From Pseudomonadota bacterium (GTDB taxonomy: Bacteria > Myxococcota > Myxococcia > Myxococcales > Myxococcaceae): 50,551 nt of DNA. This document shows, piece by piece, positions 39,953 through 50,425 of the stretch (the first letter of the stretch is position 1; the number at the start of each line of letters is the position of its first letter). The stretch is from assembly GCA_023426545.1 (NCBI GenBank), contig JAFAAN010000090.1:1-50551 (forward strand), given 5' to 3'. The position numbers and the translations under genes are program-made. Below the pieces are notes generated by a model. The model did no database searches, was not told the DNA's origin, and saw only the letters and a list, made by a program, of their open reading frames with translations.

Positions 39953-41674
39953 CTACATGTTGTCGGGCGTGGGAATGCCCAGCAGCGTCAGCCCAGCGGC
40001 CAGCGTAACCCGAGCAGCGTCGATGAGGGCGAGTCGCGCAGAACGCAGCGCGTCATTGCCCTCGAGCAGGATGCGCTTGTCGCGCTCCTGGTTGCCCAGG
40101 GTGTAGTAGCGGCTGAGGGCGGAGGCCACGTCGAGGAGCAGCCGCGCCACGAGGCTGGGCTCGTACTGCTCCGCCGCGTCGCGCACCACCTCGGGCAGGC
40201 GCATGAGCTCGCGCACCAGGGCCTGCTCCTCCGGGAGCGTCAGCAGCCCGGCGTCGTAGCTGGCCGGAGCGCCGCCGCCCTTGCGCAGCACGTTGACGGC
40301 GCGCGCGTGGGCGTACTGGAGGTAGGGGCCGGTGTGGCCCTCGAAGCTGAGCACCTCGTCCCAGTCGAAGGTGTAGTCGCTGGCGCGCTTGTGCTTGAGG
40401 TCGCCGAAGGCGATGGCGCCCAGGGCGATCTGCTCGGAGAGGGCCTCCGCGTCATCCGTCTGGATGCGGCCGGCCTCCACGTTCTCCCGCACCTTGACGG
40501 AGACGCGCTCGCGCGCCTCGTCGAGCACGTCGTTGAGCTGCACCACCTGGCCCTTGCGCGTGCTCATGCCGTGGATGCGGCCGAACGCGACATGGACGGC
40601 GCGGTCCGCCCACGGCAGGCCCATCTCCTTCAGGGTGCGGAACACCTGCCGGAAGTGCAGCGCCTGGTCCTGGGCGACGACGTAGAGCGACTTGTCGAAG
40701 TGGAAGCGCTCGTAGCGGTCCTGCGCGGCGGCCAGGTCCCGCGTGGCGTACAGCGTGCTGCCGTCGTTCTTCTTCAGCAGGATGGGCGGCTCGTTCTCCG
40801 CGTAGGGCAGGTCGACGATGAGCGCGCCCTGCGACTCCTTCACGCCGGGCTTCTGCGCAATCTGGTCGATGACCGCATCCATCTTCCCCTGGTAGCGGCT
40901 CTCGCCCTCGATGTGCTCGAACTCGATGCCCATCCGCGCGTAGATCTTCTTGAAGCCCTTGATGCTCGTCTCGCGGAACTGGTTCCAGAGCCGGAGGGCC
41001 TCCGCGTCGCCGGCCTCCATGCGGCGGAAGAAGGCGCGGGCCTTCTCGTCGAACTCGGGCTCGGCCTCGGCGCGCTTGTTGGCCTTGACGTACACCTCCA
41101 CCAGGTGGGCCATGTCGTCGATGCGGGCCGGGTCGCCGTACTCCTGGAAGCCCACGGCCACCAGGCCGAACTGCTTGCCCCAGTCGCCCAGGTAGTTGAT
41201 GCCCTCCACCCGCCAGCCCAGCGCCCGGTAGATGTTGGCGATGCAGTGGCCGAGGAACGTCGTGCGGATGTGGTGGAAGCCAATGGGCTTGGCGATGTTC
41301 GGTGACGAATAGTCGATGGCCACCGTCTTGCCGCGGCCGGCGTCCGCGTCACCGCCGTAGCGGAGGCCGGCGGCGCGCGCCGCGTCGATGACCTCCGCCG
41401 TGAAGGGCAGGGGCGCGAAGCGCGCGTTGACGTACGGCCCCACGGCCTGGATGTCCAGGCCGGGGACGCTGAGCGCCTGCGCCAGCCCGGCGGCGATGGC
41501 GGGCGGGGCCTTCTTCTGGGCCTTGGCGAGAGGGAAGGTGGCGAAGCTGAGGTCGCCGTGCGCCGGATCGGCGGGCTTGACCTGGGCTTCGATGTCGGCG
41601 GCCGGCACGCCCAGGGCACTGGCAAGGGCCTGGGCGAACGCGGCGCGGTAATGGGAATAGACGGATGTGCTCAT
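39953..41674 (-). CDS. argS: Arginyl-tRNA synthetase
   Basis: The 573-residue class I synthetase charges tRNA-Arg. The N-terminal Add-1 domain precedes the catalytic core with a HIGH-type motif (PIGFHHIRTTFLGH) and a KMSKS-type motif (GMSTRKG). The C-terminal helical anticodon-binding domain ends in the conserved LGIPTPDNM, close to the usual ArgS LL(G)I...MP end. HHIRTT departs from the common HVGH but is seen in some ArgS. Length matches the family. It is first in an apparent argS-plsB unit. Confidence 0.96.
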   Translation of the reverse strand: MSTSVYSHYRAAFAQALASALGVPAADIEAQVKPADPAHGDLSFATFPLAKAQKKAPPAIAAGLAQALSVPGLDIQAVGPYVNARFAPLPFTAEVIDAARAAGLRYGGDADAGRGKTVAIDYSSPNIAKPIGFHHIRTTFLGHCIANIYRALGWRVEGINYLGDWGKQFGLVAVGFQEYGDPARIDDMAHLVEVYVKANKRAEAEPEFDEKARAFFRRMEAGDAEALRLWNQFRETSIKGFKKIYARMGIEFEHIEGESRYQGKMDAVIDQIAQKPGVKESQGALIVDLPYAENEPPILLKKNDGSTLYATRDLAAAQDRYERFHFDKSLYVVAQDQALHFRQVFRTLKEMGLPWADRAVHVAFGRIHGMSTRKGQVVQLNDVLDEARERVSVKVRENVEAGRIQTDDAEALSEQIALGAIAFGDLKHKRASDYTFDWDEVLSFEGHTGPYLQYAHARAVNVLRKGGGAPASYDAGLLTLPEEQALVRELMRLPEVVRDAAEQYEPSLVARLLLDVASALSRYYTLGNQERDKRILLEGNDALRSARLALIDAARVTLAAGLTLLGIPTPDNM

Positions 41675-41749
41675 GGGACTGCGCGGATACTAGACAAACC
41701 GAGGTGGCTTCCGGCCACCTCTTGTGCGCGCCCAGGGCGAATCCGCCAC

Positions 41750-43465
41750 TCAGGGAACGGCGGGCGCCCGCCGGCTGGGCCGGACCACCGCGGAGACGGT
41801 GTCCAGCAGCTTGGGCAGGTTGAGAGGCTTTTCGAAGAAGCCGTCAATGCGCTCCAACCCCTGGCCCGAGGTGAGGGACGCCACCTCGCTGGCTCCTGAG
41901 ATGATGTACACGACGATGTCCGCCAGCGACTCGTTGCCACGGATGAAGCGAAGCACCGACTGCCCGTCCTCTTCGCTCAGCCGCAGGTCGAGCAGGACCA
42001 TGGCCGGCCGGATGTGGGAGAGGATGGAGCGGGCCTCCGAGGCGCCCGAGGTGGCCATCACCCGGTAGCCCTCCTGCTCCAGCACCTGCTGGAGCACCTC
42101 GCGGCAGTCGGCGTCGTCCTCCACCAGCAGGATGCCGCCGGACTTCGGCGCCGCCTGCGCCAGCTCCGGCGCGCTGACGGCTCCGGCGAACATCGGGAGC
42201 ACCATCTGGAAGGTGCTGCCCTCGCCGAGCACGCTGGCGCTCTCCATGCGCCCGCCGTGGAGGGCGACGATCTTCCCCACCAGGGGGAGCCCGAGCCCCG
42301 CGCCCGGGGGGCGGGGCATGCCCGGCGTGGCGCGGTAGAAGGCGTCGAAGGCGTGCTCCAGGGCCTCGCTGGACATGCCCGGCCCGCTGTCCTTCACGGT
42401 CAGCATGGCCAGCGCGTCCTCGGAGGCCACGCGCACCTCGACGGTATCGTCCGCTTCGCTGTGGTGGATGCCGTTCTCCACCAGGTTGTGGATGGCCTCG
42501 GCGATGCGCTCGCGGTCGCCGCGGACGAAGACCTCGGGACAGGGGGGAATCATCACCCGCACCTTGCAGTGCTCCGCGAGGGCCCCCAGCGAGCGCACCA
42601 CCTCTTCGGCCACCGCCTTGAGGCCGAAGGGCCGCTGGTTGAGCTGCATCTTCCCGGACTGGAGCCGGGACATGAGCAGCAGGTCGTTCACCATGCGCAG
42701 CATGCGGTCCGAGTTCCGATCGCAGATCTGCACCGCGCGCCGCTGGGCGTCCGAGAGGGGCCCCAGCTTCTCGCGGCCCATCATCGCCAGGTACGACTTG
42801 ATGGTGGTGAGCGGGTTCTTCAGGTCGTGCGAGACGTTGCCTAGCAGCTCCTCGCGGTTCTGCTCCAGGCTCTTGAGGCCGGCGATGGCTGTCTGGAGGT
42901 CCTTGTTGCGGCGCGCGCTGTCGTCGCGCAAGCGCGCCACCTCGTAGGCCGCCGTGAGCTGCGCGGCCAGGGACTGCAGCAGCATGTCGGAGGGTTCGCG
43001 CCGGGCGCCCAACACCACCAGGACACCGCCCACGCCGGTCGTGCCTTCGAGCGGCACGGCGAGGGTGTCCCCGTCGCGCAGCAGGGACTTCTGCGAGAAG
43101 GCCCGGCCCACCACGCCCTCGCCCGGGACGGCGGCGGTGACGCGGTCATCGTAGCGGCCGCGCACGTGCTCGACGTGGAGCTGCTCCCGGGAAGGGAAGT
43201 AGCGGGCCACGTAGCAGACCTTCGGCTTCAGGAGCGAGTGGATCGTCTGGAGATGGGAGCGGAGCGCCTCGGTGGGCCCCGCGTTGTCCGTCAGGTGCCG
43301 CGCCATCTCCAGGAGGGCGCGGTGGGCGGCGTCGGCATCCACTGGAAGAGGCGGCTTCGCCGCACGCTTGGACGTCTTCTTGGCTGACTTCGCGACCGGA
43401 CGCAGCGGTACGACTTCCGCCAGCGTCCCCTTCTTCTTTGAGCGCACGGATGAATCCTTGCTCAA
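41750..43465 (-). CDS. Hybrid histidine kinase with GAF and receiver domains
   Basis: The 571-residue cytoplasmic signalling protein has a basic Lys-rich start (1-40), a GAF-like domain (about 60-175), HisKA with phospho-acceptor His213 (NVSHDLKNPL), HATPase_c with N-box ENGIHH, G1 DSGPG and G2 GAGLGLPLV, and a C-terminal receiver (about 444-562) with phospho-acceptor Asp493 (LLDLRL) and Lys in FEKPLN. No membrane helix or DNA-binding output is present, so it signals through its own receiver or a separate partner. It lies 75 bp upstream of argS in the same direction. Orphan cytoplasmic hybrid kinases are typical of myxobacteria. Confidence 0.93.
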   Translation of the reverse strand: MSKDSSVRSKKKGTLAEVVPLRPVAKSAKKTSKRAAKPPLPVDADAAHRALLEMARHLTDNAGPTEALRSHLQTIHSLLKPKVCYVARYFPSREQLHVEHVRGRYDDRVTAAVPGEGVVGRAFSQKSLLRDGDTLAVPLEGTTGVGGVLVVLGARREPSDMLLQSLAAQLTAAYEVARLRDDSARRNKDLQTAIAGLKSLEQNREELLGNVSHDLKNPLTTIKSYLAMMGREKLGPLSDAQRRAVQICDRNSDRMLRMVNDLLLMSRLQSGKMQLNQRPFGLKAVAEEVVRSLGALAEHCKVRVMIPPCPEVFVRGDRERIAEAIHNLVENGIHHSEADDTVEVRVASEDALAMLTVKDSGPGMSSEALEHAFDAFYRATPGMPRPPGAGLGLPLVGKIVALHGGRMESASVLGEGSTFQMVLPMFAGAVSAPELAQAAPKSGGILLVEDDADCREVLQQVLEQEGYRVMATSGASEARSILSHIRPAMVLLDLRLSEEDGQSVLRFIRGNESLADIVVYIISGASEVASLTSGQGLERIDGFFEKPLNLPKLLDTVSAVVRPSRRAPAVP

Positions 43466-43547
43466 CTCCCGCGCGCGTGTGAACGCCCCCTGGCCTCCGG
43501 GGCCTTCCGGAGGACAGTGGCCGTGTCACCTGGAGGACAGCCTGGGC

Positions 43548-44279
43548 TCAGGCGCGGCGCTGGATGCGCTGGTCGTTGCCCAGGGCGTAGGGCTCCACGA
43601 GGAGCGGCTGCACCTTCTCCCGGTAGCCCTCCACGGAGAACCCGCCCTCGGCGAGGGCGCCCAGCACGGAGGTCTGCACGCGGCGGGCTGTCTCGTCGGC
43701 GGTGAGCAGCTTCAGCATGGGCTCGCGCGCCGGCTCGTACTTGAAGGTGCCCAGCGCCTTGAGCGCGGCGATCTTCACGTCGTCGGACATGTCCTCCAGG
43801 AAGGGGACCACCACGGGCGGGATGCGGGCATCCTGGCTCCCGGCCACGTGGTGCAGCAGCACCACCTTCTTCTCCGGGTTGCGCGTGTAGTGCGCGGACA
43901 GGTGCTGGAGCGCGTTGACGCAGGCGCTGATGACCTCTTCCTCCGACGTCAGATCGCCGAGCAGCCGCAAGGCCCACGACGCGGCCTGCTCGCTGGTGCG
44001 GAGGAACTCGAGGATGGGCGGCACGGCGATGTCCTTGCCGAAGCTCTTCACCAGCTCGAAGGTGTGTTCCTTCTCGTCCGCGTCCGTGGTGAGTGGGTCC
44101 ACGGTGATGGCGAAGCGGCTGAGCAGGACCGAGACGGCCTCGGGAATCTTCATCTCGCCCAGCTGCTGGATGGCCTTCTGCCGCGTCGAGGGGTCGCCGT
44201 ACTTCTGGACGACCTTGGACTTGAGCTTGAGGGCTTTCTCGGGGCCCGAGCCGCCCGTGAAGAAGTCGAAGAGGCCCAT
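43548..44279 (-). CDS. HEAT-repeat protein
   Basis: The 243-residue all-helical protein has repeated paired-helix units of about 35-40 residues (TRQKAIQQLGEMKIPEAVSVLL; IAALKALGTFKYEPAREPMLKLL). These match HEAT/PBS-lyase-type repeats used for protein binding. It has no signal peptide or membrane span. No partner can be named; it lies between dnaJ and the hybrid kinase gene in the same direction, with gaps of 91 and 82 bp. Confidence 0.82.
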   Translation of the reverse strand: MGLFDFFTGGSGPEKALKLKSKVVQKYGDPSTRQKAIQQLGEMKIPEAVSVLLSRFAITVDPLTTDADEKEHTFELVKSFGKDIAVPPILEFLRTSEQAASWALRLLGDLTSEEEVISACVNALQHLSAHYTRNPEKKVVLLHHVAGSQDARIPPVVVPFLEDMSDDVKIAALKALGTFKYEPAREPMLKLLTADETARRVQTSVLGALAEGGFSVEGYREKVQPLLVEPYALGNDQRIQRRA

Positions 44280-44370
44280 GTTCGCTTGTGCTCCGTAGGG
44301 TTCCGCAGCGTGGAGAGGTGGGGCGCCGTCCGTCTATGACGGTGCGGCGCACAGGACAAGAGGCAAGAGG

Positions 44371-45537
44371 CTAGAGCGTCAGTTCGCGGCGGACGTCGCC
44401 CTGGTACGCCCGGGCGAGGGCCTCGGCGGCGGCCCGGGCTTCGGCGGTGGTCTCCTCGGGGACCTTCACCTGGAGGTGGAGGTAGAGGTCGCCCTGCGTC
44501 CCGCCCTTCAGCGAGGGGACGCCGCGCCCCTTCAGCCGCATGCGGCGTCCCGATTGGGAGTGGGGGAGCACCTTGACCGTGACCTCCCCCTGAAAGGTGG
44601 GGACGCGCACGTCCGCGCCCAGCAGCGCCTCGGACACCGTCACGGGCAGGTCGAGGTGCAGGTCGTCGCCCTCCCGGCGCACCAGCGGGTGCTCGGCCAC
44701 CTCGGTCTCGATGTAGAGGTCGCCCGGTGACCCACCGCGCGTGCCTGCCGCGCCCTGGCCCGCGAGCCGGACCTTGGAGCCCGTCTGGACGCCAGCGGGA
44801 ATCTTCACCGTCAGGCGGGTCTGCTCCTCGCGGACGCCGGTGCCCCCGCACGGGGGGCAGGGCGGTGCGGCCTTGCCCGTGCCGTGGCAGTTGGGGCACG
44901 CGCCCGCACTGCCGAAGAGGCTCCCGGACCGGCGCGCCCGGCCCGTTCCATTGCAGACGGTGCAGGTGGACACCGGCCCCGAGGTGCCACGTCCGCTACA
45001 GGTGGGGCAGCGGCCCGGCCGGGTGATGGAGAGCTGACGCTCGGTGCCGGAGACCGCCTCGGCCAGGCTGAGGTGGACGCGGGCCGTGAGGTCCTCGCCG
45101 CGCTCTGGCCCGGCCTGCCGGGTGCGCCGCCCGAACATCTCGCCGAAGTCGACGCCCCCGGGCGCGCGCGCGCCGCCCCGGCCGCCGAACAGGTCGCCGA
45201 AGAGGTCACCCAGGTCGAAGCCCTCTCCGCCATAGGGGATGCCTCCGGCGCCAGTGCTCCCGGCCGAGGCTTTGTAGGCCCGGTAGGCCTCTGCCTTCTT
45301 CTCGTCGAACCCGATCTTCTCCGCGTCCGGGCCGAACTCGTCATAGAGCTTGCGCTTCTTGGGGTCCGACAGCACCTCGAACGCGGAGCTGGCCTGCTTG
45401 AACTTCTCCTCGGCGGCCTTGTTGCCCGGGTTGACGTCCGGGTGGTACTTGCGCGCCAGCTTGCGGTACGCCTTCTTGACGTCCTCCGCAGAGGCCGACC
45501 GGTCGACGCCGAGGATCTGGTAGTAGTCGTCCGCCAT
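44371..45537 (-). CDS. dnaJ: DnaJ co-chaperone (type I)
   Basis: The 388-residue Hsp40 stimulates DnaK ATPase. The J domain (1-70) has HPD at 32-34 (KYHPDVNPG). A Gly/Phe-rich segment (about 95-125) and four zinc motifs follow: CPTCSGRG, CTVCNGTG, CPNCHGTG and CPPCGGTG. C-terminal substrate-binding domains complete the type I layout, and length matches the family. The ATG at 45537 begins the J domain; upstream codons are shadow sequence over the divergent gene. No grpE or dnaK is adjacent. Confidence 0.95.
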   Translation of the reverse strand: MADDYYQILGVDRSASAEDVKKAYRKLARKYHPDVNPGNKAAEEKFKQASSAFEVLSDPKKRKLYDEFGPDAEKIGFDEKKAEAYRAYKASAGSTGAGGIPYGGEGFDLGDLFGDLFGGRGGARAPGGVDFGEMFGRRTRQAGPERGEDLTARVHLSLAEAVSGTERQLSITRPGRCPTCSGRGTSGPVSTCTVCNGTGRARRSGSLFGSAGACPNCHGTGKAAPPCPPCGGTGVREEQTRLTVKIPAGVQTGSKVRLAGQGAAGTRGGSPGDLYIETEVAEHPLVRREGDDLHLDLPVTVSEALLGADVRVPTFQGEVTVKVLPHSQSGRRMRLKGRGVPSLKGGTQGDLYLHLQVKVPEETTAEARAAAEALARAYQGDVRRELTL

Positions 45538-45649
45538 TTGTTCCCGCCGTGGTGTACCTGATTCAACGTAACCAGCCGGTAGACACGCGCCAGCACGGAC
45601 TGTCCAGCGCGTGCGGGATGTATAAAGTCGCCGGAGGATGAGGGAGCCC

Positions 45650-46354
45650 ATGTCACCGCCTCGCTGGCCCGGAGCGGAAACCCTGTGGCTTGCGGGCTGG
45701 CTCTCGTTGCTGCCCGCCGCCGGCACCGCGGCCACACCTCCGCCCGAGCCCGGAGGGGAGGGGAGGGTGGCGGACCGGGTGGTCGCCATCATCGAGGGGC
45801 AGGTCCTCACCCTGAGCGAGCTGCGCTTCGAGGCCCGGGTCGCGCTCATCCAGCGGGCGGGCGCGCAGGCCCTGGACCTCCTGCTGGACGAGGACACGCT
45901 CCGAGGCGCGCTGGAGCTCGCCATCAACCAGCGGATCCAGGTCCTCAATGCGGACCGGCTGCAGGCCTTCCCGGCGGAGCCCGCCGAGGTCCAGGCGCGC
46001 CTGGAGGCCTTCCAGGCCGCCCTGGGCGGGGCGGCGGCGCTGAAACAGTTCCTGGCACGCCACGACGTGGATGCTCAGGGCCTGGAGCAGGTGTTGGCCC
46101 GGGGGCTCCGTGCCGAGCGCATCCTCGACAGCCGCATCCGGTTGCGGGCGCAGGTGGGCGAGACGGAGGTGCGCCGGCACTTCGAGCAGCACGCGGACGC
46201 GTACCCGGAGGGCTACGAGGCGGCGCGGGCCTCCATCCGGGAGAAGCTGGTCCGGGAGCGGTATGGGACGCTGGCCGCGGAGGAACTGGCGCAGGTTCGG
46301 GCTTCGGCGCAGGTGCGCCGCGTGGCGCCCTTCGCCCGGGAGGCACGTCGATGA
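45650..46354 (+). CDS. SurA N-terminal-domain-like periplasmic protein without PPIase domain
   Basis: The 234-residue product has an N-terminal hydrophobic segment (LWLAGWLSLLPAAGTAAT), a probable signal peptide. A SurA-N-like helical domain follows (VADRVVAIIEGQVLTLSELRFEARV to RRHFEQHADAY). No parvulin PPIase domain is present, so it could act as a periplasmic chaperone only. The ATG at 45650 is preferred; the ATG at 45638 sits directly on GGAGG with no spacer. Its stop overlaps the rimI ATG. It is divergent from dnaJ, 112 bp apart, which places two chaperone-type genes on one promoter region. Confidence 0.78.
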   Translation: MSPPRWPGAETLWLAGWLSLLPAAGTAATPPPEPGGEGRVADRVVAIIEGQVLTLSELRFEARVALIQRAGAQALDLLLDEDTLRGALELAINQRIQVLNADRLQAFPAEPAEVQARLEAFQAALGGAAALKQFLARHDVDAQGLEQVLARGLRAERILDSRIRLRAQVGETEVRRHFEQHADAYPEGYEAARASIREKLVRERYGTLAAEELAQVRASAQVRRVAPFAREARR

Positions 46355-46845
46355 GGCGGATGCGTGAAGAGCCGGCGACGACTGCCGGGTGCGGCTACAC
46401 CATCCGGCAGATGTCGCTGGAGGACCTGCCCGCCGTCATGGCGCTGGAGCAGGCCGCGTTCAAGAACCCGTGGTCCCAGGACCTGCTGAAGCGGGAGCTG
46501 GAGCACGAGTGGTCCACCATCCTCCTGGTGGAGGAGGCGCGCGACGTGGGGGGGCCGGAGCTGCTGGGGCTGGCCATCTTCTGGATCGTCCATGACGAGG
46601 TGCACGTGCTGAACGTGGCCACCGCCCCCAGGCACCGGCGCCGCGGGGTGGCGCGCGCCGTCATGGAGGAGCTCCTGGCGCGAGGCCGTGATCGGCGTTG
46701 CACCCTGGCCACCCTGGAGGTCCGCAAGAGCAACGAGGCGGCGATCCAGCTCTATCGCGCCTTCGGCTTCCGGCCCGTCGGCATCCGGCCCAACTACTAC
46801 GTGGATGAGGGCGAGGACGCCGTGGTGATGGTCCTCGACTTCTAG
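46351..46845 (+). CDS. rimI: Ribosomal-protein-S18-alanine N-acetyltransferase RimI
   Basis: The 164-residue GNAT has the acetyl-CoA loop VATAPRHRRRGVARAVME (Q/RxxGxG/A-type), ALEQAAFKNPWS near the start and the C-terminal RAFGFRPVGIRPNYYVDEGEDAVVM typical of RimI. RimI acetylates the N-terminus of ribosomal protein S18. The ATG overlaps the preceding stop (ATGA) with GGGAGG 7 bp upstream. Its position upstream of rpsL is compatible but not diagnostic. Length fits the family (about 150-165). Confidence 0.9.
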   Translation: MRRMREEPATTAGCGYTIRQMSLEDLPAVMALEQAAFKNPWSQDLLKRELEHEWSTILLVEEARDVGGPELLGLAIFWIVHDEVHVLNVATAPRHRRRGVARAVMEELLARGRDRRCTLATLEVRKSNEAAIQLYRAFGFRPVGIRPNYYVDEGEDAVVMVLDF

Positions 46846-46956
46846 CCGCACGCGGAGTAGAGGACCGCCCCGCTGTACACCGGCCGTGCGCAGGAGCGCC
46901 GAGGCTGGGAATGGGACCTGGGGCCCTGGCCGGTTGTAGGCGAGGGTTGGCCGTGC

Positions 46957-46984
46957 TTGACACGGATAGGCCCCTTCCTATACT
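46957..46984 (+). promoter_or_regulatory. Strong sigma-70-type promoter for rpsL-rpsG
   Basis: TTGACA (46957-46962), a 16-bp spacer and TATACT (46979-46984) give a near-perfect housekeeping promoter. Transcription should start near 46991, leaving a leader of about 75 nt before the rpsL GTG at 47066. Confidence 0.88.
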
Positions 46985-47015
46985 CGCGCGCCTTTCCGTA
47001 GTCTTGTAGGTAGAT

Positions 47016-47087
47016 ATGCGCCGCCTCGTGTCGCTGGCGGCGACGAACCCGAAGAAGAGGTATCAGTGCCGACCATTAGCCAGCTGA
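47016..47087 (+). other. Possible 23-codon upstream ORF overlapping the rpsL start
   Basis: In the rpsL leader, ATG at 47016 opens a basic 23-residue reading frame (MRRLVSLAATNPKKRYQCRP followed by LAS) that ends in TGA at 47085-47087. It overlaps the first codons of rpsL in another frame. The ribosome binding site is weak (TAGG). It may be chance; it is recorded because overlap with an r-protein start could influence translation. Confidence 0.25.
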
Positions 47088-47437
47088 TCCGCAAGGGTCG
47101 CGAGAAGCTCGTCGTCAAGGGCAAGAGCCCCGCGCTCAAGGAGTCCCCCCAGAAGCGGGGTGTCTGCACGCGCGTGTACACCACGACCCCGAAGAAGCCG
47201 AACTCGGCCCTCCGCAAGGTGGCCCGTGTTCGTCTGACGAACGGCATCGAGGTCACGTCCTACATCCCCGGCGTGGGTCACAACCTCCAGGAGCACTCGG
47301 TGGTGATGATTCGCGGCGGCCGTGTGAAGGACCTCCCGGGCGTCCGCTACCACATCGTCCGTGGAACGCTGGACTCCGTCGGTGTGGCGGGCCGCAAGCA
47401 GAGCCGCTCCAAGTACGGCGCGAAGCGTCCGAGCTGA
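47066..47437 (+). CDS. rpsL: 30S ribosomal protein S12
   Basis: The 123-residue product is a textbook S12: PTISQLIRKGREK start, TTTPKKPNSALRKVARVRL decoding loop, YIPGVGHNLQEHSVVMIRGGRVKDLPGVRYH and the basic SRSKYGAKRPS end. The residues corresponding to E. coli Lys43 and Lys88 are unchanged, so the streptomycin-sensitive form is expected. The start is GTG with AAGAAGAGG upstream. It is first in the str-type region and driven by the promoter at 46957. Confidence 0.98.
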   Translation: MPTISQLIRKGREKLVVKGKSPALKESPQKRGVCTRVYTTTPKKPNSALRKVARVRLTNGIEVTSYIPGVGHNLQEHSVVMIRGGRVKDLPGVRYHIVRGTLDSVGVAGRKQSRSKYGAKRPS

Positions 47438-47591
47438 TTCGGTCGTCTCGCGGAACACCTTCTGAATCGCAGTGTCCGGACGCGTCGCCCCGCACCCTGG
47501 GGAGCGTCCTCGGGAAGTTCCTCCTGCAGCACATGAAGCCCCGTAAGTGCTCTCCCAAGGGGAGGGTGGGGCGTAAGGGAAGAGAGAAGAG

Positions 47592-48062
47592 ATGCCTCGC
47601 CGTCGCGTAGTCGCCAAGCGCAAGATTCTTCCGGATCCGAAGTTCCAGGACCGGCTCGTCACCAAGTTCGTCAACGACCTGATGCGGATGGGCAAGAAGT
47701 CCATCGCGGAAGGCGTTTGCTACGGTGCCTTCGCCCTCATCGAGGAGCGCGCGAAGGAAGACCCCCTCAAGACCTTCAAGAAGGCGCTCGACAACGTCAA
47801 GCCGGTCCTGGAGGTGAAGAGCCGCCGCGTCGGTGGCGCCACCTACCAGGTGCCCGTCGAGGTCCGTCAGGACCGCCGCGTGGCGCTCGGCATGCGCTGG
47901 ATCATCACCTACTCCAAGGCGCGTGGTGAGAAGACCATGAAGGAGAAGCTGGCGGGCGAGATCATGGACGCCGCCAACAACCGCGGCAACGCGGTGAAGA
48001 AGCGTGAAGACACGCACAAGATGGCGGAGGCCAACAAGGCCTTCGCTCACTACCGCTGGTAG
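47592..48062 (+). CDS. rpsG: 30S ribosomal protein S7
   Basis: The 156-residue product is standard S7: MPRRRVVAKRKILPDPKF start, DLMRMGKKSIAEG, GATYQVPVEVR and a final MAEANKAFAHYRW. It nucleates assembly of the 30S head. It follows rpsL by 154 bp, longer than usual; that gap contains a small hairpin (CTCCC-aag-GGGAG near 47556-47568). GAAGAGAGAAGAG precedes the ATG. A terminator follows. Confidence 0.98.
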   Translation: MPRRRVVAKRKILPDPKFQDRLVTKFVNDLMRMGKKSIAEGVCYGAFALIEERAKEDPLKTFKKALDNVKPVLEVKSRRVGGATYQVPVEVRQDRRVALGMRWIITYSKARGEKTMKEKLAGEIMDAANNRGNAVKKREDTHKMAEANKAFAHYRW

Positions 48063-48084
48063 GCCCCCGGGGCTTCGCGGTCAC

Positions 48085-48122
48085 CGCCCGGATGCAGAAA
48101 CTGCATCCGGGCGGTTTTGTTA
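48085..48122 (+). terminator. Strong rho-independent terminator between rpsG and fusA
   Basis: A perfect 14-bp stem, CCGCCCGGATGCAG with CTGCATCCGGGCGG, has a 3-nt loop (AAA) and is followed by TTTTGTT. It begins 23 bp after the rpsG stop and separates rpsL-rpsG from fusA-tuf. Confidence 0.9.
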
Positions 48123-48205
48123 GATGAGCAGATTCCCTGGAATCGTCCGGCCGGCGGGTGTCGAGGCCTCGGGCCCGCCCTTCCTCCCGGAAGAGGTAAT
48201 GAGTC

Positions 48206-50281
<2,076 letters not shown>

Positions 50282-50289
50282 GCGCGCGC

Positions 50290-50314
50290 CGCCCGGCGGA
50301 TCGCCTGCCGGGCG
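50290..50314 (+). terminator. Hairpin between fusA and tuf
   Basis: An 8-bp stem CGCCCGGC/GCCGGGCG with a 9-nt loop follows the fusA stop, with ATTTCAGTT after it. The tail is poor in T, so it may attenuate rather than end transcription. TTGACG at 50322 could be a -35 element for tuf, but no convincing -10 was found at the right distance. Confidence 0.4.
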
Positions 50315-50425
50315 ATTTCAGTTGACGTTATGGCAGCTTTGGAGCAGGACGCAGCACCTTCGCAGTTGTTTTCCACGAGTCGAGACGTGCCGGGCTTCGG
50401 ACCGGCAACCCCGTGAGGAGAGGCC

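Noticed and set aside
50322..50350. A sigma-70 promoter for tuf starting at TTGACG
   Set aside because: The -35 is fair but no acceptable -10 hexamer stands 16-18 bp downstream, so it is not listed as a promoter.
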